Source: Verrucomicrobiota bacterium
Lineage (GTDB): Bacteria; Verrucomicrobiota; Verrucomicrobiia; Chthoniobacterales; UBA10450
Reading direction: 5' to 3'
NCBI GenBank assembly: GCA_902810735.1
Contig: CADDYX010000003.1
Location: 1-45,070 of the forward strand
Length of the DNA stretch: 45,070 nucleotides
Position 1 is the first letter of the stretch. Each line of letters opens with the position of its first letter. The notes beneath the pieces were generated by a model that saw nothing but the letters and a program-made list of their open reading frames with translations, was not told the DNA's origin and searched no databases. The translations under genes were made by a program, and so were the position numbers. Of this stretch, positions 1 through 8,283 are shown in pieces.

Positions 1-2
1 CG

Positions 3-1067
3 CGCTCGACCATTTCGCCGATGCCATCAGCCGAGGTGCAACAGTGGAATCAGCTTGTCGCTGGAAACCAGCAACAGCTCGCATCCGGTCCTGTTCCGCC
101 GGAAACAACGGCGTGGACCGGCACGACGTGGAAGAAAACCTGGCCCGGCGTTGTCGCGTCAGACGCGAGCGGCCAGCACAGCATTGCGCTCGATCTCGGC
201 AATGCGCGCAAATACGTGCGCGATGAGACGAAAACCGATCACTGGATCGCCGACGGCTTGTTTCCGCCGTGCAACTACGGCAATGGCCGCGAGTACTGGC
301 GAGCCTATGGGTTCATTCTCGCGTGGCCGCTCAACGTCTACAACGTCTTCACCGATCGCCCGCTCTGGCTCTGGATCGCAATCTGTTTCGTCCAGACGTT
401 TGTCATCATACCGCTGCTGATCTTCCGCTGGGGCAAAGGCGCGTATTGCGGCTGGCTTTGCTCGTGCGGCGCGCTTGCCGAGACGCTCGGTGACGAGGAC
501 CGCCACAAGATGCCGCACGGCCCGAAGTGGAACCGCCTCAACATGGCAGGCCAGGTCATCCTCGCGTTCGCCTTTCTCATTCTCCTCTTCCGTATCGCCG
601 GCTGGCTGGTGCCCGGCTCATTTTTTGCCGGCGTGTACGAGTCACTGTTTAACAAGCTCCCGCTGCTGAATTACCACTTCTTCGTCGATCTCTTCCTCGC
701 CGGAATGATCGGCGTCGGCTTTTACTTCTGGTTCAGCGGCCGCGTCTGGTGCCGCTTCTTCTGTCCGCTCGCTGCGCTCATGCACATCTACGCGCGCTTC
801 TCGCGCTTCCGCATTTTTCCCGACAAGAAAAAGTGCATCTCGTGCAACGTGTGCACGTCGGTCTGCCATCAAGGGATCGACATCATGAATTTCGCTAACA
901 AAGGACTGCCGATGAAAGATCCCGAGTGCGTCCGATGTTCCGCCTGCGTGACCGAATGTCCGACCGGCGTGCTCGCCTTCGGCCGCTACACGAAGCGCCG
1001 CGAGATCGTGCTCGACAAAATCCCAGCGTCGCCGGTGCGGATGCGCGAAATGGCCGAGAAACCGTGA
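3..1067 (+). CDS. Membrane polyferredoxin (NapH/NosR-like 4Fe-4S protein), 5' end outside window
   Basis: The frame is open to the left edge with no stop, so the first ATG at 21 is probably internal and the gene starts upstream. The visible 350 residues have about four or five hydrophobic segments. The segments carry the cysteine motifs typical of NapH/NosR/RdxA membrane ferredoxins: YCGWLCSCGA near residue 140 and WCRFFCPLAAL near 245. The C-terminus has two 4Fe-4S motifs, CISCNVCTSVC and CVRCSACVTECP, near residues 275 and 310. Such proteins pass electrons between the quinone pool and a redox partner; the partner here is unknown. Related large proteins in some bacteria have an extra N-terminal flavin or NAD-binding domain, which could lie in the missing part. 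The stop overlaps the upp start by one base (TGATG), suggesting one transcript. The family call is firm; the exact role is not known. Confidence 0.85.
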   Translation, partial: RSTISPMPSAEVQQWNQLVAGNQQQLASGPVPPETTAWTGTTWKKTWPGVVASDASGQHSIALDLGNARKYVRDETKTDHWIADGLFPPCNYGNGREYWRAYGFILAWPLNVYNVFTDRPLWLWIAICFVQTFVIIPLLIFRWGKGAYCGWLCSCGALAETLGDEDRHKMPHGPKWNRLNMAGQVILAFAFLILLFRIAGWLVPGSFFAGVYESLFNKLPLLNYHFFVDLFLAGMIGVGFYFWFSGRVWCRFFCPLAALMHIYARFSRFRIFPDKKKCISCNVCTSVCHQGIDIMNFANKGLPMKDPECVRCSACVTECPTGVLAFGRYTKRREIVLDKIPASPVRMREMAEKP

Positions 1068-1714
1068 TGCACGACGCGGCGAATAAACCCGCGGGCGTTC
1101 ACGTGAGCGAGCATCCGCTCGTCGCGACCAAGCTTTCCATTCTTCGCGCGAAAACTACGGCGCCCGACGAGTTCCGCCGCGCCGTCGAAGAGATCACAGT
1201 TCTGTTGTTCACGGAAGCATCGCAGTGCTGGTCAACCGCGCCGATTGAGGTAGAGACACCGCTCGCCTCCTGCCCCGGCGCGGTGTTGCAGCGCGCAGTC
1301 GCTGCCGTCCCGATCCTCCGCGCCGGCCTCGGCATGCTCGACGGCATTCTGCGCGTCGCCCCGGAAGCGAACGTCGGCCACATCGGCATCTACCGCGACG
1401 AAGAAACGCTGCGGCCGGTCAGCTATTTCTCTCGTCTGCCGGTTAACCTCGCCAGCTCGGAGACGTTGCTCCTCGATCCGATGCTCGCCACCGGCCACAG
1501 CGCGTGCGAAGCCGTCGCGATCCTGAAAGCGGCCGGCGCCGATCGCATCCAGCTCCTTTGCCTCGTCGCGTGCGACGCAGGGATCGCCCAACTCGACTCG
1601 CAGCACGGCGACGTCCCGATTTTCACCGCCGCGATCGACCCTGAGTTAAACGACCGCGGCTACATCGTGCCGGGATTGGGTGACGCCGGTGATCGGTTGT
1701 TCGGCACTGGTTAG
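1067..1714 (+). CDS. upp: Uracil phosphoribosyltransferase
   Basis: This 215-residue cytosolic enzyme makes UMP from uracil and PRPP in pyrimidine salvage. It has the PRPP-binding loop DPMLATGHS near residues 137-145 and the conserved uracil-binding C-terminus GYIVPGLGDAGDRLFGT. Its length is close to the family norm of about 208. An open frame continues upstream to 926, but the family N-terminus and the TGATG overlap with the preceding ferredoxin gene favour the ATG at 1067. It converges with the next gene, with only six bases between stops. Confidence 0.95.
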   Translation: MHDAANKPAGVHVSEHPLVATKLSILRAKTTAPDEFRRAVEEITVLLFTEASQCWSTAPIEVETPLASCPGAVLQRAVAAVPILRAGLGMLDGILRVAPEANVGHIGIYRDEETLRPVSYFSRLPVNLASSETLLLDPMLATGHSACEAVAILKAAGADRIQLLCLVACDAGIAQLDSQHGDVPIFTAAIDPELNDRGYIVPGLGDAGDRLFGTG

Positions 1715-1720
1715 GCGCAG

Positions 1721-2377
1721 CTATTTCGTCACGGCTTCAACGTCGCGGAACCGGACAGCTTTGTCGTTGAAGCGGTGCTCGGTCGCGAGCTTCAGGCCAC
1801 CGAACGTCTGATACTTCTCCCACGTTGCCTGGAAGCCGGTGCCCTCTTTCGGGATGTAATCCCAGGCGCGGAGCAGCTTCGTTTGCGGGTCAACATAGAG
1901 CACGTACTGGTCGGTGGGCGTGAGGCCAACCTGGCCGAAGCTGAGGTGAATGGTCGGGCACGGCGTGCCGTTCAGGTTCTTTATGCCATCTGGAGCGGCG
2001 TTAACGCCACGATCGCGGATCTTCAGCGGCGCGAGCAGCCAGTAAGAGTCGTTCACCCAACGCGCGTAGGCTTTCTTTGCGTCGCCCTCCTGCGCGGGCG
2101 CAAGGAGATTCGCGGTCGCGTCTTTTGCGTTGCCCTCCTTGTCGGTCCATTGCACGCGATCGGTGCCGGCGGCGACATTCCAATCGTGTTTCGCGCTCGC
2201 GACGATCTTCCCGCCAGACTCGACCTCGAACGTGAAGCGGAGCTCTTTCACGTTCTGCCAGTGCTCGCCGCCACTCGCTTTCCAGACATCGGCGACGAGG
2301 CTGTTGCTCGCGGCGTTGTCGGCGGCGAACGAGCGAATGGAGAGCAGAAGCAGGACGAGAACGAATCGTGCTTTCAT
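1721..2377 (-). CDS. Exported protein of unknown function (about 218 aa)
   Basis: The frame is open far upstream, but the ATG at 2377 gives a clean signal peptide (MKARFVLVLLLLSIRSFAA). The reading frame beyond it overlaps the divergent PagL-like gene. The mature protein is mixed alpha/beta and rich in Trp and Lys. It has a pattern of beta strands (a FTFEVESGG segment, then KHDWNV, then RVQWTD) seen in outer-membrane lipoprotein-sorting-like or LolA-like beta sheets, but I do not recognise a family with confidence. A periplasmic location is inferred from the signal peptide. It is transcribed divergently from the PagL-like gene across a 68-base gap holding an inverted repeat. Confidence 0.75.
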   Translation of the reverse strand: MKARFVLVLLLLSIRSFAADNAASNSLVADVWKASGGEHWQNVKELRFTFEVESGGKIVASAKHDWNVAAGTDRVQWTDKEGNAKDATANLLAPAQEGDAKKAYARWVNDSYWLLAPLKIRDRGVNAAPDGIKNLNGTPCPTIHLSFGQVGLTPTDQYVLYVDPQTKLLRAWDYIPKEGTGFQATWEKYQTFGGLKLATEHRFNDKAVRFRDVEAVTK

Positions 2378-2399
2378 GCATGCATGCTGACAACCCGGC

Positions 2400-2418
2400 G
2401 GCTGAATTGCAATCAGCC
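2400..2418. promoter_or_regulatory. Inverted repeat in divergent promoter region
   Basis: GGCTGA, seven bases, TCAGCC: a perfect six-base inverted repeat with an AT-rich centre (ATTGCAA). It lies between the divergent starts at 2377 and 2446, the usual place for an operator shared by two genes. No regulator gene is adjacent, so function is unproven and chance is possible. Confidence 0.3.
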
Positions 2419-2445
2419 TGACGCGCAATATCGTAGCGCCCCTCG

Positions 2446-3072
2446 ATGAAACTCCGTCTCCTGCTCGCGCTGTCCTTGGCCTTCGCTGCTCTGAGCGCAA
2501 ACGGCGGCGAAGATCGCATTTCGACGCGTCTGGTGCGCAGTGACGATTTCGACGCGCCATCGTTCGAGGTCTCGGCCGAATCGACCTATATGCTCGGCTG
2601 CTTCGGCAATCCGCACGCCTACGAAATCGCCGCGCAATATGTGACGGCGCGAATGCGCTGGGGCGCGATCCACGATCCGGACAGCTGGTTCCGCGGCTAC
2701 AATCAGGTCTACTTCCTGGTGATGGGCGAATACTTCGCGCGCGGACTGGAGAACCACTACTTCGGGATTTCCTCCGGTCTGCGCTACAATTTCGTGCGGC
2801 CGAACAGCCGGTTTGTGCCTTATATCTCCGGCGGCGTCGGACTGGGTTTTGTGGACGCGACGCGGGACGCGGAACCTGGCGCACTCGGCCAGGATTTCAC
2901 GTTCAACATTCTGACCGCGATCGGTGTGTCGTACCGAATCAACGACCACTGGCGCGCGACCGCCGGTCTCCAGTATCAACACCTCTCGAATGCCGGCCTG
3001 TCGGAACCGGAACGGCCGAACTCGAGTCTGAATTCAGTCGGCCCCGAGCTCGGCGTGACTTACGCATTCTGA
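2446..3072 (+). CDS. Acyloxyacyl hydrolase / lipid A 3-O-deacylase (PagL-like)
   Basis: This is a 208-residue outer-membrane beta-barrel protein with a signal peptide (about residues 1-20), alternating aromatic strands and a terminal phenylalanine, as barrels usually have. The motif QHLSNAGL at 178-185 matches the PagL signature and supplies the catalytic His179 and Ser181. The third PagL residue, a glutamate about 14 residues after the histidine, is not obvious here; position 193 is Ser and the nearest acidic residues are Glu187 and Glu189. The family removes the 3-O acyl chain from lipid A and so remodels the outer leaflet. This implies a lipid A-containing outer membrane. The family call is firm; activity is less certain because of the unclear acidic residue. 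Confidence 0.85.
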   Translation: MKLRLLLALSLAFAALSANGGEDRISTRLVRSDDFDAPSFEVSAESTYMLGCFGNPHAYEIAAQYVTARMRWGAIHDPDSWFRGYNQVYFLVMGEYFARGLENHYFGISSGLRYNFVRPNSRFVPYISGGVGLGFVDATRDAEPGALGQDFTFNILTAIGVSYRINDHWRATAGLQYQHLSNAGLSEPERPNSSLNSVGPELGVTYAF

Positions 3073-3087
3073 TCGGCCGCGGCGCGG

Positions 3088-3699
3088 ATGGCAGAAGAAA
3101 ACGTTCTCGTCGTGAGACGCGAGCTGTTCGACGAGCTGGGCAGTTTCGACGGACTCTTTTTCGAGCCGGAAAAGTACGTCAGTGCGCTGCTCTCGCGCGG
3201 GAACAATTTCTTTCTCCCACGCAGCAAAGCGGAGAACGATCCGGCCTACAAACAAATCATCCCTTACGCGATCATCGCGCATCGCGGCCGCGTGTTGCAC
3301 TACGTGCGCGGCAAGAAAGCGGGCGAGCAACGGCTGGTGGCAAAAGGGTCAATCGGGATCGGCGGGCACATGAACGATGCCGACGAGTCGCTCTTCGCGT
3401 TCGACGAGAACGCCTATCGCGCGGGCGTGGAGCGCGAGGTGAAGGAAGAAATCGCGATCGAGACACCGTTCACCGATCGCGTGGTAGCGCTATTAAACGA
3501 CGACACCACAGAAGTCGGCCGCGTCCATCTTGGGATTGTCCACGTATTGCAATTGGACGAGCCGAAAGTGACAAAACGCGAGGCCATGATCACGAACCTC
3601 TCCTTTCTCAGCCGCGACGAGCTGATCGCAAAACGCGAGTCGCTCGAGACGTGGTCGCAGCTCTGCGTCGACGCACTCGACCGGCTGTTGCGAGACTAA
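3088..3699 (+). CDS. Predicted NUDIX-fold phosphoesterase (COG4112-like)
   Basis: This is a 203-residue cytosolic protein. A degenerate NUDIX box is visible: a GGHM glycine start near residue 94, followed after an insertion by REVKEEIAI near residue 118. This matches REUxEExGU except that the glycine is alanine and the spacing is stretched by roughly ten residues. That lengthened box is a feature I associate with the COG4112 group of predicted phosphoesterases, whose substrate is unknown. It begins 15 bases after the PagL-like stop and probably shares its transcript. Its end overlaps the convergent next gene by four bases. Confidence 0.75.
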   Translation: MAEENVLVVRRELFDELGSFDGLFFEPEKYVSALLSRGNNFFLPRSKAENDPAYKQIIPYAIIAHRGRVLHYVRGKKAGEQRLVAKGSIGIGGHMNDADESLFAFDENAYRAGVEREVKEEIAIETPFTDRVVALLNDDTTEVGRVHLGIVHVLQLDEPKVTKREAMITNLSFLSRDELIAKRESLETWSQLCVDALDRLLRD

Positions 3700-4205
3700 G
3701 GCCGGGCGCGGGCGTCAGATTCTTCCGGCGTCCGCTCCCACGAGAGCGACAGTTCATCGAGCCGCCACGATCCCGCCGGGCAGGAGACCTTCATCTGTAC
3801 GGTCGCATGGCGCTCGGGGTAACGGAGAACCGCTTTGAACGTTCCGACCGGCGACGAGAAGTAGCTTTCAAAAACCACGTCGCCGGTGAGCTGGTAATTG
3901 GGATCAGGCACGCCGAGCCATGTGAATTGCTGGATGAATTCGTCGTCTCTGCCCCGCGTGAAGTGGAGGCGGCTCTCCGAGCTGACGATCGAATGCAGAT
4001 AGTTGAGATCGTGCTGCACCGCGAGCCGCTGGATCACGTCGCGGGCGAAGGCGCGCGCCTCCGCTTCGCGCGAATGCCGGGAATCGAAGAGCAGATAAAG
4101 GCCGCCGCCAATCACCGCGATCACGATCAGCAACAGAACGATGACCGAGCCGGCGCGCCGTTGCCGCGCACGATCAGCAACGCGCAGCTGCAAGTCTGGC
4201 GTCAT
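3696..4205 (-). CDS. Single-pass membrane protein of unknown function
   Basis: This 169-residue protein has a basic cytosolic N-terminus (Arg-rich, residues 8-18) and one transmembrane helix at about 20-40. An extracytoplasmic domain of about 125 residues follows, with helix then beta strands. No catalytic motif is seen. The layout resembles small periplasmic domains of the SnoaL/NTF2 or DUF4864-like type, but this is a guess. It lies nine bases after the stop of the lipoprotein gene upstream on the same strand, at the end of the sucC-VOC-sucD-gltA run, so it could be co-transcribed. It overlaps the convergent NUDIX-like gene by four bases. Confidence 0.7.
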   Translation of the reverse strand: MTPDLQLRVADRARQRRAGSVIVLLLIVIAVIGGGLYLLFDSRHSREAEARAFARDVIQRLAVQHDLNYLHSIVSSESRLHFTRGRDDEFIQQFTWLGVPDPNYQLTGDVVFESYFSSPVGTFKAVLRYPERHATVQMKVSCPAGSWRLDELSLSWERTPEESDARARP

Positions 4206-4214
4206 CGCGATTCC

Positions 4215-4577
4215 TCAGTAGCCGAAGCCAGTGCCGCGCACGACCTGGCCGTTGCGAATCAGCGCGCCGTGTTTCTGGAATCCGGTGTAGCCGCCGAACC
4301 GGTTTCGCGAGTTGACCCTGAATTCAACCAGGTAGCCGTAAACGCGTTTCCCGTCACCGCTCGGCAGATCGGCCGGCTTCGGCTGGCTGGTAAATTCGAT
4401 CACCGCACTGGAGGGATCGATTAGCTGGTCCGAGAGCCAGTCTTTCACGATAGTGAGGTACTCGGTCGGGTATTGGCCGTAAACCGCCGGATCAGCCGTC
4501 GGCTGCGGGGAAGGATCGGCCGCGCATCCCTGCGAAACGAGCGCCGCGAGGAACAACGCGAGCGCGATTCTTTTCAC
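4215..4577 (-). CDS. Small putative lipoprotein of unknown function
   Basis: The GTG at 4577 gives 120 residues starting with a signal of the form VKRIALALFLAALVSQGCA, where Cys follows a hydrophobic core and could be lipidated (SQGC is an acceptable lipobox). A longer in-frame start at 4676 would lie inside gltA and lacks a signal, so I prefer GTG. The mature part is hydrophilic with a compact beta-rich C-terminus (YGYLVEFRVNSRN, then GFQKHGALIRNGQVV). No family is recognised. It begins ten bases after the gltA stop. Confidence 0.65.
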   Translation of the reverse strand: MKRIALALFLAALVSQGCAADPSPQPTADPAVYGQYPTEYLTIVKDWLSDQLIDPSSAVIEFTSQPKPADLPSGDGKRVYGYLVEFRVNSRNRFGGYTGFQKHGALIRNGQVVRGTGFGY

Positions 4578-4587
4578 CCCGAAAGAG

Positions 4588-5718
4588 CTAAGGCCGCTCG
4601 TCGATTGGGACAACCTTCTTCCCAACCGGCTCGCCCACGTACTCGCTGAGCGGACGGAAGAGGCGGTTGTCTTCAAGCTGCTCGAGAATGTGCGCGCACC
4701 AGCCGGAACAGCGCGCGATCGCGAAAACAGGGGTGAAGAGATCGGTCGGAATGCCTAACGAGTGGTAAACGGTCGCGGAGTAGAAGTCGACATTCGCGTT
4801 CAGGTTCTTCTTCTCCTTCATCAACTGCGCGATGCGCTCCGACATCTTGATCCACTTCGGCTCGCCCACTTTTTCGCTCAGCTTGACCGCCATGTTGCGC
4901 AGGTGCGGCGCGCGCGGGTCGAGCGTTTTGTAAACGCGATGGCCGATGCCCATGATCTTCTTTTTTTCCGCGAGCTGCTTCTCGATGTAAGCGTCGACGC
5001 GATCCTCGCTCCCGATTTCCTCCAGCATGTGGATGACACCTTCATTCGCGCCGCCGTGTAGCGGCCCTTTGAGCGTGCCGATCGCCGATGTGATGGCGGA
5101 ATAAACGTCGGTCAGCGTGGAGATGGTCACGCGCGCGCTGAAGGTCGAGGCGTTTGTGCCGTGATCGGCGTGCAGGACAAACGCGACATCCAGCGTGTCC
5201 GCGGCCTCCTTGGTAGGCTCCTCGCCCGACATGAGATAAAGGAAGTGCGCCGCTTCACCCAGATCACCGCGGACCGGCGGCAGCTCTTTGCCTTGGCGCG
5301 CGCGGTGAAAGTAAGCCGCGATCACGCCAATTTTCGCGGTGATGCTGCGCGCGCGTTGCTTGTTCGCGTCGGCGCTCATCTCCTTCAACGCGTCCGGGTC
5401 GTACATGCCGAGCATCGAGATGGCGGTGCGCATTACGTCCATCGGGTTCGCGTTCTTCGGCGCGTTCTTGATCAGCTCCACGACGCCGTCGGGCAGTTGA
5501 CGCAAGCTGCGCAGCGTCTCTTCGCATTCGCTTAGCTCTCTCCGGTTCGGCAGCCGATTATTCCAGAGCAGGAAAACCACTTCCTCGTAGCTGACTTTGC
5601 CGGCCAGCTCGTTGATGTCGTAGCCGCAATAAATCAGCTGCCCTTTGTCGCCGATGACGGCGCTCAGTCGCGTCGTGTTCGCGACAATGCCTTCCAAGCC
5701 TCGGGAGGAGACGGGCAT
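4588..5718 (-). CDS. gltA: Citrate synthase (or 2-methylcitrate synthase type)
   Basis: This 376-residue enzyme condenses acetyl-CoA with oxaloacetate to open the TCA cycle. The active-site residues are in place: His221 in LHGGANE, His260 in GIGHRVYK and Asp311 in NVDFY. Its length matches the shorter dimeric (Gram-positive/archaeal/methylcitrate-like) subgroup rather than the 427-residue E. coli hexamer, so some 2-methylcitrate synthase activity cannot be excluded by sequence alone. It overlaps sucD by one base (TGATG), which argues for translational coupling and supports a TCA-cycle role. Confidence 0.95.
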   Translation of the reverse strand: MPVSSRGLEGIVANTTRLSAVIGDKGQLIYCGYDINELAGKVSYEEVVFLLWNNRLPNRRELSECEETLRSLRQLPDGVVELIKNAPKNANPMDVMRTAISMLGMYDPDALKEMSADANKQRARSITAKIGVIAAYFHRARQGKELPPVRGDLGEAAHFLYLMSGEEPTKEAADTLDVAFVLHADHGTNASTFSARVTISTLTDVYSAITSAIGTLKGPLHGGANEGVIHMLEEIGSEDRVDAYIEKQLAEKKKIMGIGHRVYKTLDPRAPHLRNMAVKLSEKVGEPKWIKMSERIAQLMKEKKNLNANVDFYSATVYHSLGIPTDLFTPVFAIARCSGWCAHILEQLEDNRLFRPLSEYVGEPVGKKVVPIDERP

Positions 5719-6599
5719 CAGCGGCGGCCTTTCATCTGCTCGATCAACGTATCAGCCATTCTCGCAGGTGTATCGGCTACTGCGATCCCGGCGGCCTTCA
5801 ACGCCTCAATCTTCCCGGCGGCGGTCCCCTTCCCTCCAGAGACGATCGCACCCGCGTGCCCCATGCGCCGGCCGGGCGGAGCGGTCGCACCGGCGATGAA
5901 TGCGGCAACCGGCTTCTTGCAATTCGCGTGGATCCACTCCGCGGCTTCTTCTTCCGCGGAGCCGCCGATTTCGCCGATCAAAATCATCGCTTCAGTGCCA
6001 TCATCGTCGCAGAAGAGCTTCACTGCATCGAGGTGCGACATGCCGTTGATCGGATCGCCGCCAATTCCAATGCAGGTCGACTGGCCAAGGCCGCGCGAGG
6101 TGAGCTGCCAGACCGCTTCGTAGGTCAGCGTGCCGGAACGCGAGATGACGCCCACGGCGCCCGGCTTGTGGATGTAACCGGGCATGATGCCGATCTTGCA
6201 TTGGCCCGGCGTGATGATGCCGGGACAATTCGGGCCGATCAGGCGCGAGCGTTTGCCGCGCATTTGCGCTTTCACGCGCATCATGTCCATCACCGGAATG
6301 CCTTCGGTGATGCAAACCACCAGCTCCACGCCGGCGTCCGCTGCTTCGAGGATCGAGTCCGCCGCGCCCGCCGCCGGAACGAAAATAACCGACACGTTGC
6401 AACCGGTCTGCGCGCGCGCTTCCGCCATCGTGTCGAATACCGGCACCTTCTCGTCGAACTTCTGCCCCCCCTTCCCCGGCGTCACGCCGGCGACGACATT
6501 CGTGCCGTATTCCATGCACTCGCGCGCGTGAAAGGCACCGGCGCTTCCAGTGATTCCCTGCACGCACAAACGCGTCTTTTTGTCGACGAGAACGGACAT
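5718..6599 (-). CDS. sucD: Succinyl-CoA synthetase alpha subunit
   Basis: This 293-residue subunit contains the CoA-binding fold at the N-terminus ([10 protein letters not shown] near 12-21) and the phosphohistidine His248 in the motif [14 protein letters not shown]. With SucC it interconverts succinyl-CoA and succinate while making ATP or GTP. Unlike the standard adjacent sucC-sucD order, the two are separated here by a 119-codon VOC gene and an 86-base gap. No strong Shine-Dalgarno sequence is visible before the ATG at 6599. Confidence 0.96.
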   Translation of the reverse strand: MSVLVDKKTRLCVQGITGSAGAFHARECMEYGTNVVAGVTPGKGGQKFDEKVPVFDTMAEARAQTGCNVSVIFVPAAGAADSILEAADAGVELVVCITEGIPVMDMMRVKAQMRGKRSRLIGPNCPGIITPGQCKIGIMPGYIHKPGAVGVISRSGTLTYEAVWQLTSRGLGQSTCIGIGGDPINGMSHLDAVKLFCDDDGTEAMILIGEIGGSAEEEAAEWIHANCKKPVAAFIAGATAPPGRRMGHAGAIVSGGKGTAAGKIEALKAAGIAVADTPARMADTLIEQMKGRR

Positions 6600-6685
6600 A
6601 TCTCAGGAGCGCAGGAACAAAGGAACAGACACAAACAGCAACTCCTGTTTTCCTGCTTGCCTTAGCGATTCTGGCGCCTCCGGAT

Positions 6686-7045
6686 TCATTCCCCTTTGCG
6701 TTTGTGCAGCATCAGGCTGTTGCCGAATGGATCGACAATGATCGCGAAATGGCAGACCGGTGATTCTGTTACGTCCATCGCAACCGTCGCGCCGCTATCG
6801 CGCACCTTCTGAACGAGCGCGTCGAGTTCGTCCGTCTCGAATGCTGCCATCGTTCCGCCCTGCGCCGGCCGCCATTGATCGCCGTAATCGCCGACGCCGA
6901 AGGTGCCATTGCCGACCTCGAACTCGACCCATTTTGCATCCGGATCTGTGGTTGTCGCACGCAGTCCGAGCACTCCCTGGTAAAATTCCCGCGCGCGTTT
7001 GATGTCGGTCACCGGCGACCCGACGAATGCGATTTCCTTGATCAT
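6686..7045 (-). CDS. VOC (glyoxalase/bleomycin-resistance fold) family protein
   Basis: This 119-residue protein has two beta-alpha-beta-beta-beta halves typical of the vicinal-oxygen-chelate fold: [18 protein letters not shown] at the start and [18 protein letters not shown] at the end. Expected metal-ligand positions are only partly filled: no His in the first strand, Glu42 or Glu44 in the WVEFEVG strand, His near 98 and no terminal Glu before LMLHK. Many lactoylglutathione-lyase-like proteins of unknown substrate look like this. Its ATG overlaps the sucC stop by four bases (ATGA), so it is almost certainly translated from the sucC message. That places it physically between the two succinyl-CoA synthetase subunits. 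Confidence 0.85.
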   Translation of the reverse strand: MIKEIAFVGSPVTDIKRAREFYQGVLGLRATTTDPDAKWVEFEVGNGTFGVGDYGDQWRPAQGGTMAAFETDELDALVQKVRDSGATVAMDVTESPVCHFAIIVDPFGNSLMLHKRKGE

Positions 7046-8232
7046 GATTTTCCTCCAGCTGCCTTGACGGCTTTTTCCGCTGCATCCGCCAGATCGTCGG
7101 CGGCGATAACCGCGAGGCCGCTCTCTTTCAACAACCGTTTACCTTCATTCACATTTGTGCCCTCGAGCCTGACGACGAGCGGCACGTGCAGCTTCACCGT
7201 TTTCGCGGCGCCGATGATCCCCTGTGCGATTACGTCGCATTGCGCAATTCCGCCAAAGATGTTGACGAGAATCGCCTGCACGTGCGGATCGCCGACAAGG
7301 ATCTTGAACGCTTCGGTCACCTGGTCCTGCGTCGCGCTGCCGCCAACGTCGAGGAAATTTGCCGGACTGCCGCCGTAGAACTTGATGATGTCCATCGTCG
7401 CCATCGCAAGGCCGGCGCCGTTCACCAGGCAGGCGATATTGCCGTCGAGGCCGATGTAATTCAGCCCGTGCTTTGATGCTTCGACTTCGCGCGAATCTTC
7501 TTCCGCCGTGTCGCGCATTGCCGCGACCTCCGGATGCCGGTAAAGCGCGTTGTCGTCGAAGTTGAACTTCGCATCCAGCGCCAGCACTTCGCCCTGCGGC
7601 GTGACGACGAGCGGATTCACTTCCACCATCGAACAATCGAGCGCGATAAACGTGCGGTACAGCCCGTCGAAAAGCTTCGCCGCCGCCTTGATCTGTGACG
7701 ATTCGAAGCCGAGCTGCTTCGCAAGCTTGCGCGTCTGGTACGGTTGCAAACCGGCGAGCGGATCGACCGGTTCACGAATGATCTTCTCCGGCGATTTCGC
7801 GGCAACAGTTTCAATTTCCACTCCACCTTCCGTGCTCGCGACGATCAGCGGCGCAGCAGTCGCGCGATCGAGCAAAATCGCGAAGTAAATCTCGCGCGCG
7901 ATGTCGACTGATTTCGCGACGAGGACTTTATTGACGACGCGACCAGCCGGACCGGTTTGGTGGGTGACGAGCGTTTGCCCGAGCATTTTGAAGGCAAGCT
8001 CTCGCGCGTCGTCGGTCGATTTCGCGAGATGCACGCCGCCTTTGAAGCCATTGGCAAAGGTGCCTTTGCCGCGGCCACCGGCGTGGATTTGCGCCTTCAC
8101 CACGAGGCCGTCGGTGCCGAGCTCGCGGGCCGCGTCTTTCGCCTCGTCCGGAGTCGAAGCAGCTCGCCCTGGCGGCGTCGCAACACCGAATTTCTGCAGC
8201 AATTCTTTCGCCTGATACTCGTGAATGTTCAT
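7042..8232 (-). CDS. sucC: Succinyl-CoA synthetase beta subunit (ADP-forming)
   Basis: This 396-residue subunit has the ATP-grasp domain at the N-terminus, starting with the family hallmark [12 protein letters not shown]. It continues with [14 protein letters not shown] and VEVNPLVVT, and ends with the ligase CoA domain [13 protein letters not shown]. The frame remains open to 8271, but the family N-terminus sets the start at 8232. It leads a run sucC-VOC-sucD-gltA on the minus strand, so succinyl-CoA synthetase and citrate synthase are probably co-expressed. Confidence 0.96.
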   Translation of the reverse strand: MNIHEYQAKELLQKFGVATPPGRAASTPDEAKDAARELGTDGLVVKAQIHAGGRGKGTFANGFKGGVHLAKSTDDARELAFKMLGQTLVTHQTGPAGRVVNKVLVAKSVDIAREIYFAILLDRATAAPLIVASTEGGVEIETVAAKSPEKIIREPVDPLAGLQPYQTRKLAKQLGFESSQIKAAAKLFDGLYRTFIALDCSMVEVNPLVVTPQGEVLALDAKFNFDDNALYRHPEVAAMRDTAEEDSREVEASKHGLNYIGLDGNIACLVNGAGLAMATMDIIKFYGGSPANFLDVGGSATQDQVTEAFKILVGDPHVQAILVNIFGGIAQCDVIAQGIIGAAKTVKLHVPLVVRLEGTNVNEGKRLLKESGLAVIAADDLADAAEKAVKAAGGKS

Positions 8233-8283
8233 CCGGCGTGTGCGAGCACTAAGCAGCGGAGATCGCTGCAATCAAATCGAAAT

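Noticed and set aside
2413-2982. 189-codon minus-strand frame opposite the PagL-like gene
   Set aside because: The plus-strand gene has a signal peptide and the PagL motif. The antisense product has no recognisable feature, and also covers the divergent promoter.
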